A stretch of 64,000 nt of DNA from Oncomelania hupensis (GCA_036898135.1 CM072516.1:62528122-62592121); one strand, 5' to 3'; positions 1 to 11,068 are shown, numbered from the stretch's first letter. Notes: generated from the letters alone by a model not told the origin. Program-made: numbers and translations.

Positions 1-221
1 TGTGACAAACTGTAATGGTCCAACAGTGAGACAGATCTTGGTGTCACCACAATTATATGTGGAACATGAAGACGATTCAAACAAACTCATCTTTTAAAAA
101 CTACTTTTCACTAATAAAAATTGGAGTTTATGCACAAATTATTATGAGGTAACGGAAAAGTGTTCTTGAATTCACGTTTTTGTTCACTAAATATTGACAC
201 CGTTATATGCAGAACCTGAAA

Positions 222-655
222 TCAATTCAGTGACATTTGTCTTGCCATGTTTGAATCCAGACCTTGAAGGAATCCTTCCACAGAGGTGAGTTCACTTATG
301 GCTAAGGGACACTGATAGACAGTCTTATTGATCAACTCAGAGCGTCCCATATGCCGGTACAATGCCTCTCGGGTCGCTGAGTCCAAGTCTTGAAGGGAGA
401 ACAGTGTCGAGGCACGGTGCCAAAACGTGTCAGCAATCAAAAGTTCAGGTTTGCTTTATTTTTATGTTTTGGGAAGTGTATAAGGTGCAAACACGGCATC
501 TTCATCACTGTGCTTTCTTTTGACATGCCTTGGAAGTCGTGACTGCATTTCTCCACAATAGAGACATGGTCGCTTTGGTTTCTTTCCTTTCTGCAGAATG
601 TCTGGCTTCTTTCCAGTCAGCAGATTGTTGGGTCTTTCTTCAGTTGGCAGATTTT
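222..655 (-). pseudogene. Decayed zinc-finger gene copy (C2H2 N-terminal exon joined to an HMGRS-motif C-terminus)
   Basis: On the minus strand a good splice acceptor (a long T tract followed by TTTCAG) precedes an exon starting at 655. The exon encodes a basic stretch and a C-x2-C-x9-H-x4-H finger (CLYCGEMQ...RHVKRKH) and ends in TAA at 462-464. The same frame, after two in-frame stops (TAA AAA TAA), continues into a second protein-like stretch (440-222) with ALYRHMGRSEL and a leucine/valine-rich end. The RHMG[HR]S signature resembles the C-terminus of multi-copy invertebrate zinc-finger or tyrosine-recombinase-like proteins. I know these families only by resemblance. The simplest reading is a copy that lost its middle and now joins N- and C-terminal pieces. 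An alternative is a short genuine last exon ending at 462, with unrelated sequence after it. Confidence 0.45.
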
Positions 656-1735
656 CTGAAACACATTTAAAAAAAAAAAAAAAAAAAACATTAGTTTTAT
701 GAACTTTGTCAATAATATCTTTATCTGGGCCAGCTGCTTGCCACCCCTCCTCCCCCAACAACAAAAAAGCCATAATAAATGGGACAAACCCTAACTAAAA
801 TTTTAGCCAAGTATGCCACATATACTTGTTGGGTTTACAGTCATGACTACAACTTGCCGAAATGATTGCTGACACCTGAGTTAAAATTCCATAGTAACGT
901 TACAATGTATATAATGTTGGCCGGATTCTACAAAGGGGTGGCGGATATTTCGGTCCCCAAAACATTTCAGCCCAGTTCATTCAAACATACACACACAAAT
1001 AAATAAAATAAAATGCCAAACTTTCAAGATTCATAAAAAGATTGTTTACTGACACGGCACTGCTTTCCTTAACTCCACTTTAATTTGGTTCCTCAAGTGG
1101 TTGTAAGCGGTTACAAACTAGATTCTGCATCAGATTGTAACAGTCATGGACAGCATGTATTCTATGGTTTCAGGTCAGTATTACTAGTAATAAAAAAGTG
1201 CACACTAGCATTATTCAACACTTGGCTATTTTTGCTCTAAAGACTACAGTACTGTAGGCCTGCAAATATTGAAAGGGGGAGTCAGAAGATTATGACATGA
1301 TGTGCGATTGAATGCACAATAGTAATAACTTTTTGCTGCCACAGCTTTTGTGTTGCTGGGGCCAGGCCAAAAAGAAAAAAAACTTAAACCCTGGTTATTC
1401 AGACCGTTTACCATCGACTCAACAGATCCAATAAGACCACTATCCATTCTAATGCCTCAAGATAATAAAATGCGCCGATTACATTTCCTGGAAGTGGATG
1501 CGCTGAAAACAATATAAAATCTGACCACGTAAACAAATATTAAACAGATTTACCATTACTTGTTACCATTTTTAAAAATCAGATATGGCACTAACAGTGT
1601 TTTGGGACGTAAAACAGTCTCGCCCCCGAGCATTTCATGAATGCCAATGCGTCACAGCCTTTTCAGTCTTCTTGTTATCATGTCTGCACCAGACCAAAAC
1701 TGATAGTGACTGAATCACATTTTGCTTTAATAAGA
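656..1735. other. No recognised feature
   Basis: AT-rich sequence with a run of about 20 A (about 667-688), which forms the polypyrimidine tract of the minus-strand acceptor next door. The short open frames here have no recognisable domain or coding character. Confidence 0.5.
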
Positions 1736-2032
1736 TTTATTTGTTAAAGATTTATGACAAGACAGTCGCTAAGGATCAAGTCAGGGTGATGCTGCTTTGA
1801 GTTTGACACACATAAGACCTAAGTTTCAGCACAGGCTTTACATTTCAGCAACAGTAGTCAGTGTACTGACACAATGATCAACCCCTTGATTAGCCCTCCC
1901 TCCATTTCTCCTTCCCTGTACTCAACACTCACCTTCCCCTCTGGATGACTTGATCTAGCCGTGTGTGGAGGGTATGTTCCTTCTGGGACTCCTGTCATCC
2001 ATCGCCCTGTCGAGGTCCGGTATCTCTATCCG
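1736..2032 (-). other. Probable 3' UTR of the PDZ-like gene
   Basis: The region follows the stop codon at 2033 on the minus strand. It contains no coding signal and ends at a canonical AATAAA (minus 1741-1736), which suits a short 3' UTR. This is inferred from the order acceptor, PDZ-like frame, stop, poly(A) signal. Confidence 0.35.
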
Positions 2033-2295
2033 TTAACCGCCCGCCTTGCTTTTCCCGATCAACACCGAGTGTGCCTGCGATGCGATGTTCTCTCGGTTCA
2101 CCTTGATCAAACTGTTGTTCACTTTCAGCCCACCTATAGCGGCCGGTGAATCCCGATTGACGCTGCCAGTGTACTGACCCGGCTTGTCTTTGTCCATCCA
2201 AAGGTTGAAGGTGTTGTTTTTGCTCAAGGAGAATCTGCCCTCTGCAAGGCTGCTGTTGTCGTTGGTGTTGGGGAGGACAGTGGTGTCTGGAGTTT
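2033..2295 (-). CDS. Probable terminal exon with a PDZ-like domain (partial gene)
   Basis: A pyrimidine-rich acceptor (TGTCTGACAG) lies directly before 2295. The open frame encodes an N-terminal Ser/Asn-rich linker, then a stretch matching the PDZ pattern: GRFSLSKNNTFNLWMD (strand and carboxylate loop, lacking the usual Gly-Leu-Gly-Phe), GQYTGSVNRDSPAAIGGLK and SLIKVNRENI. The SPA-x-x-GL and I-x-VN signatures are the strongest evidence. PDZ domains bind C-terminal peptides of membrane proteins, and the nearest family by feel is NHERF-like scaffolds. The frame stops at TAA before the last PDZ strand. Either this is a truncated domain, or a donor near the end (GGCG|GTTAAC) leads to another exon. 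No upstream exon could be linked with confidence. Confidence 0.5.
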
Positions 2296-2999
2296 CTGTC
2301 AGACACACAGAGAGAAACAAGTTGTGTTAATCGCCCTCGCTCACACATAATCACTTCTTTCTCAAAAAAAAAAAAATATTAAAAAAAAGGTGTGTGTGGG
2401 GTGGGGATTGGGGAGAAAGGGTGGTTGAGGGAAAGGGAGGGAGGGTAAAGATCAGATCAGTGCATTGCATGAGTGCCAAAAGGTGCGCATGGAATGGGTT
2501 GGTTGAAAGTTTTGTCAAAGTTTTGTGAATAAAATTGCTGATGGTGGATTTCGTGAATTGTGTGAATGGAAGAATGGTTGGAGAGATAACTGAGATAAAT
2601 TCAGACTCAAACTGCCAATAGTTTGAGCGCTGTCGGTCTTTGATGACGAAATCTGGTCGTAAAACCAGCCCCTCAAAAACGGACAAGTCGACCCCTATGG
2701 TCAGCAAACTTGACAGCACAGAACACTGTCCCTATAAAACGTTCAATAATTACTGCCAATATGCAGTAAAAACACTAGTGCACACGTCATATCAACCTCA
2801 AAAGCCACACTTCATAATTTAATGAAAACTGGACAGGTCAATTCCGATGTGTTGCTCGTTGTTTGTTTCGTCTGCTTCACTCTTATTGTATTTTACGCCG
2901 AGACGTGAAACTGCGAGATTAGCTTAGTCTCAAACCCAGTTTGAACACGGTAATATTAAATTGTAACGGTCGAGCCGATTTACTGAATAATATAGGCTG
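2296..2999. other. No recognised gene; carries one copy of a 20-bp exact repeat
   Basis: Contains an A-rich patch, a G-rich patch (2390-2450) and, at 2636-2655, GGTCTTTGATGACGAAATCT, which recurs exactly at 3553-3572. Nothing else here looks coding. Confidence 0.45.
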
Positions 3000-4045
3000 A
3001 ACTTCACAGTCAGAAATTGGCGTAAGATCTTACGAGCGACCAAATCTACCATATTTTCGGTTTAAAATTAAAATTGAATATTTTCACTTCTTAATTCTCG
3101 TTAAGTGCATCACGTGACACGTTCTTCCTGTTCAATCGCCATTGTTTTACCACGGGGTTCGGTGCGCGAAGAAACGAAAGTTATGTCGTAACTTTTTTTA
3201 TTTTCTTACGAGAGACACAACCAATATTCGAATCTGACGAGGGACGCAAACTTATGACATGTTTGTATAATTTAATACAATAAAGAAGGCTCGTTTATCG
3301 TTTTCTTTTGAGAAACAGATTATTAAAGTGTAAGACAGTGGGGGGCCACTGTCACTGAAGATTAAAAATAAAAGTCAAAAACGGGGCTGAGAAAAGTTTG
3401 AAAGAAGGTTTTCTTCTCCACATGACTTTGTAGCAATATTACGAGCGACATTGAGGACAAACTTTTGCGGCTTTTCTGGGTACTATTCCAATTTATTTCG
3501 TCTGTTGATCGAGCAATACATGGCCCAAAAGGAAAAACATTCGTTTTCAATAAGGTCTTTGATGACGAAATCTCAGTGACAGTGGTGTGAAATTTCAGTA
3601 CACAATCCACATCATTAGCGTCTTCCACTAGATTTATCACAGGTACATTGTGTAATTCTTATGCGCGACACTTATAACATTGTCTGTTGTATAATGTAAA
3701 TAAAATTAAAAAATCCTAATATAATGATAATAATAAATAAATATTTGTTTTCTGTGCATTCCCTGTGTATGGTTGAGTCATTCAGCATCATAAAACTCTG
3801 TCCTGCTTTAGTTGTGAATTTACAGCAAAATCTGAAAAGTTTTGTTTGTGTCGCTCATCAGGTATTACAACACAAACTTCAAAGCACTGCTCACTGCATT
3901 GGAAAACAATATTTGAAAGAAATAAATTCTATGGTACAAAGAGGTGGTCTAGACACACATTTGTCATAGTAGTAATCAGTCCTAGTCATTTGATTTATAT
4001 AGCAAATTCCTTGTTCATGTCGTAATACCTGATGAGCGACATACT
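3000..4045. repeat. Cluster of GAGCGACA-type motifs with a 20-bp perfect inverted repeat
   Basis: The motif T(T/G)A(C/T)GAGCGACA or close variants occurs at about 3030, 3205, 3235, 3438, 3659 and 4029, all in the same orientation. One copy is inverted at 3849. The inverted copy and the 4029 copy form a perfect 20-bp pair, TGTCGCTCATCAGGTATTAC at 3849-3868 and its complement at 4022-4041. Around 3241-3281 and 3667-3704 the motif is followed by a shared CTTAT-ACAT-TGTATAAT stretch, so longer units are repeated. A second inverted pair (CCACTGTCACTGA) is at 3346-3358 and 3573-3585. This looks like remains of a DNA transposon with subterminal repeats, but no family is recognised. Confidence 0.45.
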
Positions 4046-4874
4046 GCACATTTTCATGTTCAAAGCCTATTTTCTCAATAATTAGTTTTGTTATTATATT
4101 TTAATTTGGCACACACATGACAAACACTGAAAGCAATCTGACAGCACAAAAAGAATGGACAAAATACATGATTGATTTTTAAGGCCTACTGTCCACTTTC
4201 TGAGCTCACCTTTTGGCACACATGTTCACTTTCGCAAACTTAATTTTTTTTTTTAAATTTAACCATTGGCCGCAAAGCAATGACGATTTTCTGACGGTCA
4301 GATATTATTGGAAATTACCTATTGATTTCCTGATCAACCGTTCTTTTGCCTACACCAAACCCAACCTAATCACTACTAAAGTTAAAGTTTTACTTGCCGA
4401 TCAGAATTTCTACTAGAATAGTACACAAAACACTCTCAGAGTAGCGTAATGATAAACTGGTGTGCTGCAATTTATGGAGAAAGCAGACGACTCAGATTAA
4501 AAGACAAGGGTATGGCAACAAATAAATTGTGTAAATTGTGATGTGGAAATGCAACATGTCTTACCTGCCATTGAATTTCTTTGTTGTTCCAAAGCCACCT
4601 GCACCATTCTATTTCGTCTGTAATAATCAAATGGCTTGTATAATTGCTGTCCTGAAAGCAAAACAAAAGTTCAAAACACAACTCTTTTCAAATTAATGTC
4701 TTTCACTTGCAATTTTGAAGCAAACAAGAGGTTTTACAATTCTTCATTTGCAATTTGAAGACTCACAAGTTTCAGTTTTGTCTGCTCTCTTTTATTTTTT
4801 GTGCCATGAGCCCAAAATGGTGACTGACACATTGCACAATTTAGAAAGACAGAGGCTATTCATGGGGCTCCCTA
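4046..4874. other. No recognised feature
   Basis: AT-rich sequence with only short, composition-driven open frames. Confidence 0.5.
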
Positions 4875-4961
4875 CCATATCCTGTCCCGTAACTCGGAGG
4901 TCGTAGGGGCACCACAGATGATAGTTTAACCAGCACACTCCATCTTTCTCTGTCCTCAGAT
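4875..4961 (-). mobile_element. RTE-like LINE 3'-end fragment
   Basis: About 85 bp (TAACTCGGAGGTCGTAGGGG... to TCTGTCCTCA) matches, with scattered differences, the 3' end of the LINE copy at 21.19-21.6 kb. It includes the segment that there encodes the last residues of the reverse-transcriptase protein. It is a severely 5'-truncated, old copy. Confidence 0.6.
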
Positions 4962-4976
4962 TTTATTCACAGGGCA

Positions 4977-5345
4977 TTATTATTATTATTATTTGTTATT
5001 TATTTACTTATTTATATTAAACCCAGCGCTGTGATCATGCTTTTTTTATGAGTTCTTAAATTTTCATTCATTTATTCATTGATTTTTCCCCAAATATGGC
5101 TGACTGGTTAATGTGAGCAATAGTGTTGTTTTTTTGCAGACAGTAGTCAGTAAGCAACACATCATATCCTGCATCTTTTATAAATATTGAGGGTGGAGGG
5201 GTTGGGGAGGGCGATTTTAATTTGGTAATCTCCGCGTTTGAAGTTGTAGGATAGCAATTTAAGTTATGATCGCTGTGTTGCTGTTAGTAACTTCCTGTTT
5301 TCTCTTGAAGATCCCCTGTAACTTGAGATTAAACAGTGATTATCC
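4977..5345. repeat. Short (ATT)n followed by AT-rich sequence
   Basis: A short ATT microsatellite (about 4977-4998) sits just after the LINE fragment. The remainder to 5345 shows nothing recognisable. Confidence 0.5.
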
Positions 5346-5432
5346 GTACTGGTCCAGTGGTTTAGTGCTTTGGAGAGTGGATTTTGCAAGATGTGGTGTT
5401 ATGTAAGGGAAGTGGTTCAAATCTGCTCAAGG
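5346..5432 (+). mobile_element. Degenerate tRNA-like (SINE head) sequence
   Basis: TGGTCCAGTGGTTTAGTGC resembles an A box region and GGTTCAAATC, about 55 bases further on, resembles a B box. A T-rich tract follows. A paired acceptor stem is not evident, so this is more likely a decayed tRNA-derived SINE head than a tRNA gene. Confidence 0.35.
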
Positions 5433-5970
5433 TTCTTTTTTTTTTTTCTTGGCTTCTTTTTATGTATTTTATCTTTCTCATTTTATTTTTTTCTAAGAAA
5501 ATACTAAATGAGCATAAAAAAGAATAGGAAACTCCAAAATATTTAAAATGCATCAGTAATATCATTTTAAGCATTTTATAGCATTATACCATTTTGTACT
5601 GAAAAGAACCAGAGAGTATTTGAACTCTCGACCGTCATCTTTTTTTTTTTTTTTTTTTAATAGATCTATACCAATGATACAATACTATGCCATGGCAAAG
5701 AACTCATTTACTTTGTCAATTTACCGCACATTTCTGAAGTTACTCTTTTGGTCAGACTGACATCACATTCACACCTAATTGAGGTGTCGGGGTAAATTGT
5801 TGATAGTCGGCAACAGTAACAAGACTTACACACGGCTTATGTTCTCATGTTGTGAGACTATCTTCAAGCAACAAACCAAAAATTAACTTCAGCAATAGCG
5901 GAAAGCTTGAGGAAAACATTGACACAAGTTAGACTGATGTTTGGCCAGGAATACAGGAGCTGTTTTTCAT
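5433..5970. other. No recognised feature
   Basis: AT-rich with two homopolymer T tracts (near 5434 and 5640-5658). The second T tract is preceded by a B-box-like minus-strand GAGTTCAAATACTC (near 5610-5625), possibly another SINE scrap. Confidence 0.4.
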
Positions 5971-5997
5971 TAGTAGTAGTAGTAGTAGTAGTAGTAG
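5971..5997. repeat. (TAG)9 microsatellite, LINE tail
   Basis: Nine TAG units directly at the 3' end of the CR1 copy. Position and strand fit the element's simple-repeat tail. Confidence 0.75.
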
Positions 5998-6975
5998 AGG
6001 CTGGGTATAGGCTGTGAAGCCTGTGTACGCCCCATCTTTGTATTATACATTCTTAAAGCAGTCATGGTCATTCGGTGCTAAAATTTTCCTCTCTTGAATT
6101 CAATCGAATTCGTTAAATAGATTAACAAATTTAGCATTGGCATCAAGCAGATTTTTGAAGATGTTAGTTGAGTGTGCATTTTTAAAATTTGGTGGTAGGT
6201 TATTCCAAAAATTAGCAACCCGATAGCTAAAGCAATATTTCCTTAAGTTAGTATCACATTGTTTAATAAAGACCTTTCCCTCAGCGTTTCTTGTTTTTGA
6301 ACTGTGTGTACTCTCAAAGAAATAATCCCATCTCAGGTCTACATGGTTATGATAAATTTGGTATGTCGCGATGAGGTCACCACGCACACGTCTACCTTTT
6401 AGAGAATGCAACTTTAAGAACTGTAAACGCTCACTGTACGACATGTTACTACACTCCTTTACGAGCTTCGTGGCTCTACGTTGCACTTTTTCTATTGCCA
6501 CTGATTGACGTATTAAGTGAGCGTGCCAAATGACGTTACCATATTCTAGATGTGGTCTGACCAAAGCTTTATATAGCTTGACAAATACATCTCTATCAAT
6601 AAACGTGAAGGTCCTTTTAATCAGCCCAACCATCTTGTTAGCTTTACTTATAGCATTTTGAATATGCACATCAAATTTTAATCCTGTATCAAACGTCACC
6701 CCCAGGTCTTTTTCTTCTACACAAGTAGTAATTTTTCTGGCAGTGCCATTTACACTCATGGAATATTCAGCATTGGGATTATTATGCCCCATATGCATTA
6801 CTTTGCATTTTTCAACGTTGAAGTACAAATTCCACTCATCAGTCCAATGTTGAAGTCTGTCGAGGTCCTCCTGCATATGAGTACTATTTGAAGCTCTGTC
6901 GTATATTTTAGTATCGTCTGCAAATATTTTACATGAGGTTTTGACACAATCAGGTAGATCATTTATGTAAATGAG
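5998..6975 (-). mobile_element. 5'-truncated CR1-type LINE, reverse transcriptase C-terminus
   Basis: The minus strand has an uninterrupted frame of about 292 codons from 6975 to a stop at 6100. It begins in the LYINDLPD block and contains the reverse-transcriptase catalytic motif FADDTK. It then has DLDRLQHWTDEW, NVEKCKVMHMG, EKDLGVTFD, ALVRPHLEYGNVIW, VQRRATKLV and RRVRGDLIATY, and ends near FWNNLPPNF. This order is typical of the CR1 clade of non-LTR retrotransposons. Everything upstream (ORF1, endonuclease, N-terminal RT) is missing, as expected from incomplete target-primed reverse transcription. A short 3' UTR ends in a (TAG)9 microsatellite at 5971-5997 (CTA on the element strand). The intact frame suggests a fairly recent insertion. 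Confidence 0.9.
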
Positions 6976-8320
6976 AGTACAGTAGTATACATTATTTAGA
7001 ATACATAAATTTGTACAGTATACAGTACAGTATTATGTATTGTATTACACATGCAGTACTACTGTATTCTACAATCCTGTTTATCCATTTCGTCATTTTA
7101 TTCTGAAAAGCGTGTTTGGCGGTATTGATTTGGGTTGTGATAAATTGAAAGCTATTGTGTTGTGCGGTCTCAGTCTTACCAAAGAGCTTATTTACACTGA
7201 CTGATCGAAACAGTGAAACTGAAAGTCAAGGACATTGGGACGTTCATAGACTTTTGTTTGGAAAGAGGGAAATTGATCATTGGAAAGAGCAAAAATTAGG
7301 AATCCAATGGTATATAATACTTTTTTGTGAGTCAGTTTTGAAGGAAGTGATAAGGAAGTTGAGAGATACCATCCACATGTCGAAGAAGACCCATCTGACT
7401 TGTCGTAATGTCGGTTTTCCTTTACCGATTTGATCCATTCTGGTTTGTAAAACATCGTAATTCATATCAACATTCACAACTGCAGGCAACTTGCTAATTG
7501 AGTTGAAAATGGGTCCTTACAAAAGCTTTTTCAAGCTTTCCCGATGCGCGAGTCAAAAAACTATGAATGATCACTAAACAGTAAACTAAAGTAAATCATG
7601 CCTTTGTGAACTTTGTCTGCACTGTGACCAACTTTGAACGAAACGCTTCGATTCGATCTTTACTGATCACTTCATAAATTTTTAAGAGGATAACCAAGCG
7701 TCTAATAATTCATCAATAGGCAAACAGAATCAATGCTAACATAAAATCACATTATTGATTAGATTAAAAATTGCAAACTTACCAATTTACTCCATTTCGA
7801 AAACATTGTCAGTTGCGTACGTGATTGCCATAGTCCAATCTCGATGAGTTGCGAGTAACGTCCCTTTGACAAGGCGTATATTTTTCACAAAGAGAAAGGG
7901 AGACATGGGTTTTTGGCTCTGAACATGTTTCTTCCTTGTAAATAAAATCGTTGATTTTGATCGATTATTTGGTGTTTCTTCAATAATTGTGCATGATTTT
8001 AAAAGATATATTTACGAAATGAACAATATTTTCCAACTTTTTTCATGGTCACCTGATGTCCTAAATGTTATGTGGTCACCCCAAATACCACAACACAAAC
8101 TACCCCCTAATAAGAATATTCATGACCACAAACCATTCGCTCCTTGAAATTGTGTTGCCCAATCAAAACAGAACCTTTCAGCGCCGAAATACAGTCTGTC
8201 ACGTGTTTCATTCTCGCGGCAGAGGAAAAAACTTTTGGGCGACCGATTTTCGGTCACCCTATGACCCAAATACAGTAAAAAGCACTTTTTGGGTGCCCAA
8301 AGGTCGCCTGAAGTACTGAT
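6976..8320. other. No recognised gene
   Basis: AT-rich sequence. A hairpin-like segment at 8236-8260 (GGGCGACCGA, TTT, TCGGTCACCC; one mismatch) is the only structure seen. Short open frames near 7.2-7.5 kb occur on both strands without recognisable domains. Confidence 0.5.
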
Positions 8321-8321
8321 T

Positions 8322-8379
<58 letters not shown>

Positions 8380-8454
8380 TATATATATACGGTATTTATA
8401 TATATATATATATTGGTATATATACGGTATTTATATATATATTGAATATCGATA
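8321..8454. repeat. (AT)n microsatellite with higher-order repeats
   Basis: A long AT dinucleotide tract is followed by repeated blocks of GGTATATATACGGTATTTAT. Open frames through it are compositional. Confidence 0.9.
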
Positions 8455-8751
8455 TACATAGTGATCAAATCATATATATTTTAGAATAAGGTGCTTATTT
8501 TTACCTTAAATAATTCTCAGACTTCAATACTGGCTATTCGGAATATAAGCTAGCTAACTATAAGTCCAAGATAATAGTTTCAAACGGCACTGGCTCCGAT
8601 TCTTACAATATGATAGATCTCTAATAGAAGCACCATATGAAACAACTGCAGTGATACATAGAGATGATGGTGCGTGGTTTTGTGTAAAAGTACCGTTGGT
8701 TGCTCATTAACTCATTAGCCCAATGACCTAATAACTTTAATGATGGCTTGT

Positions 8752-8942
8752 CAACAACAACAACAACAACAACAACTGCATAGCTCTTATAAATGGCCAT
8801 TATCTCTTTCTTTCTGCCGTATTTTCTCGTAGAATGATTATTACCCAACAAAAGTGTTTTCGAAACTGTATTAATTTTAATTATTCTGAATATCCTTGAA
8901 TCTTGAAAATCGATTTAATATGAGTTTTATTATAGTGATCGC

Positions 8943-9031
<89 letters not shown>

Positions 9032-9045
9032 TAATAATAATAGGC
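8752..9045. repeat. (CAA)n and (AAT)n microsatellites
   Basis: A CAA tract occupies about 8753-8775. About 100 bp of AAT with one interruption occupies 8942-9042. Confidence 0.9.
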
Positions 9046-9536
9046 AAATAAGGCTGACGTTGGTGGAACTTGAAGTGATAATTAAGACAACGAAATATCT
9101 TTGGTTGGGAAAAGACATTAAAGCTGTTTTGATGCCAACTCTGGTGTCGCTGTTCATCTTCTTGTTTGTTTGGGTAGATTTACGTCCCCGGACACGTTGT
9201 GTATAGGGGACAAATTCATCTTCTCTTCTCTTACTCTCTTTTATTTACACTATGCGTCTTTATAATGACCACAGCGATAGTAATAATAAACAATCACCCT
9301 ACCAACCAGTATCACCTTATACCATGTACTTCCCCCCACACACCCACCCACCTTGATTGTTTGTTTGGTTGATTGGTTGGTTTTAAAAGATTTAACTCTG
9401 TATTCGTCTTTTCTTTAAAATTTTATTTTATACAAAAAGACTTATTCATCGACGTTGGTTTAACTATTAACATCCCAAACGTAAATGAACTGTTTGAGTG
9501 AGTTTTTGTTTTATGAAAGACGCACATTTTTGGTAC
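9046..9536. other. No recognised feature; copy of a short dispersed motif
   Basis: Around 9178-9212 the pattern ACGTCCCCGGACACGTTG followed by TATAGGGGACAAA resembles ACGTCCCCGCCCACCAAGG followed by TATAGGGGACGAA at 12222-12253. It is probably part of an unclassified repeat. Confidence 0.4.
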
Positions 9537-9985
9537 GTTTATTTATTTATTTATTTATTTAATCGTTCTTATATAGCGCTTTTCCAGCTCAAGAGCTGCT
9601 CAAGGCGCTGGCCGATACAGGATCTAACTCAAGCCGCCCGAGACGCCCACCCGCAGCCTATGGGCGCATGGTCTGACGCTCGGACAACTGAGCACAATCC
9701 TGGCCAGCCAGGGATGGGGGAGAAGGACCTAGGTGCATGCTGGGTGTTTTCTTGTCACCGGCACTCACCCGTCTAGGACATGAGCGTCCGGATCTTTAAA
9801 GTCCGTTATGATGGAATGTATGCGACACAGACTAGACCTCGGTTTATACTCTCATCCGAAGGAGTAGGAAAACAGGAGTAAAGTGTCTTTCCCAGGGACA
9901 CAACACAATGGCCCGGCCAGGGCTCGAACCCGGGACCTTCCGATCCGCAAGCCGAAGCACTACCATTAGACCACAGTGCCTCCCT
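9537..9985 (-). mobile_element. tRNA-derived SINE, full length (V-SINE-like 3' end)
   Basis: Read on the minus strand, the element starts with a tRNA-like head containing an A box region (GTGGTCTAATGGTAGTGC) and a B box (GGTTCGAGCC at 9930-9921). A body of about 330 bp follows, with the widespread GGGAAAGACACTTTACTCC stretch. The 3' end, GCTCTTGAGCTGGAAAAGCGC then TATATAAGAACG, is followed by an (AAAT)n tail at 9537-9562. A GCGCTATATAA-type 3' end is known from V-SINEs and their L2/CR1-related LINE partners. RNA polymerase III would transcribe the head. The copy is nearly intact. Remnants of the same 3' end occur at about 44.97, 48.66 and 55.09 kb. Confidence 0.85.
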
Positions 9986-10205
9986 TCACTGAAATCATGA
10001 TTATAGACAAATTAGCTCAAATCCTGAATGAGTGATATTAGCCATTTTGTGTAATATCATCATTAATTAGTATCATTACACAAAACTTACCCATCCTCCA
10101 TTCATAGCTCGCGTCGCAGTGTCAGAGACCTGAGTTTGGATCGGGGATAGTGACCACTTGACCAATTGATATTGGTGCACAATGAGGCCAGCATATTGAC
10201 CTTTC

Positions 10206-10212
10206 TCTCCTG

Positions 10213-10281
<69 letters not shown>

Positions 10282-10326
10282 GCAGCAGCTGCTGCTGCTA
10301 CTACCACTACAACTAAGCCTACTACT
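10206..10326. repeat. (CTA)n microsatellite with CAG/CTG and ACT extension
   Basis: About 75 bp of CTA units is followed by GCAGCAGCTGCTGCTGC and further CTA/ACT units. Long poly-Val or poly-Ala open frames here are artefacts. Confidence 0.9.
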
Positions 10327-10338
10327 ATAAAGAAGAAG

Positions 10339-11020
10339 TACCCCTTGGGGTCATGAGCAATCTTGCCACTGTAGATTGTTCAAACCTATAAAGGGAAAAG
10401 TGAAAGCCCCAGTTGAAAACCTGTCTTTCCTTTGTAGGCAGGACCGATTCACTGCGGCAACAGTACCCCCGTTGGAGTGCCGGGGGTTTCAGTATAAATA
10501 GTATCCCCACTTTCTGGAAATTTAGTGCTTTAAATTCTCACTGTCGCTGTCTTTTTCATTTACTCTTTCCCATTCCTGCTCTGTCCTATCACTCTGCTAT
10601 ACTATATTCTTCTTCGCTAGATCAATGACCTACCTTTTTTCTTGAAAACTCTTCCTGGACAAGACTCCTTGTTTGTGTATGAGGTCTGTTGGATCAGCTT
10701 GGGAGTGTTGGACGCTTTCTGCCGGGTGGTCACTAGGGCTTCCTATGATGTTATTATTTAGCACTATAGGCATTTGATATGTATATGTTTTGTTGATAAT
10801 TTATAATGATGTTTGTATTCTAGTTTGTTTTTGTAACCGGGGGTTCGAGTAGTTGGGGTAAAGCCTCAGCCGTCCCCTGCGTGGGATGTCTTTATTGTAA
10901 AGTGACTGGCCGGTGGAGGGCATTCAATTTTCCCACTAGGGTTGTTTCAGCAGATCTTTTATGCGGATCGGGGGTTGTCCGGTCCTGATTTGGCTCGGAA
11001 GAGTCCGCTGGACCTAAAGC

Positions 11021-11056
<36 letters not shown>
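10339..11056 (+). mobile_element. SINE-like element, long form, copy A (12-bp TSD)
   Basis: A 718-bp non-coding unit beginning TACCCCTTGGGGTC and ending with a (TCAA)n tail. It is flanked by a perfect 12-bp duplication ATAAAGAAGAAG at 10327-10338 and 11057-11068, the mark of target-primed insertion. Internal landmarks are the start of the short-form body (ACCCCCGTTGGAGTGCCGGG) near 10465, a TATAAATAG block near 10494, and the 3' block GTCCGCTGGACCTAAAGC. The same unit recurs on the minus strand at 41.1 kb with the same 5' end. No protein is encoded. A GTTCAAACC pol III B-box-like sequence lies in the 5' extension. Confidence 0.85.
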
Positions 11057-11061
<5 letters not shown>

Positions 11062-11068
11062 GAAGAAG

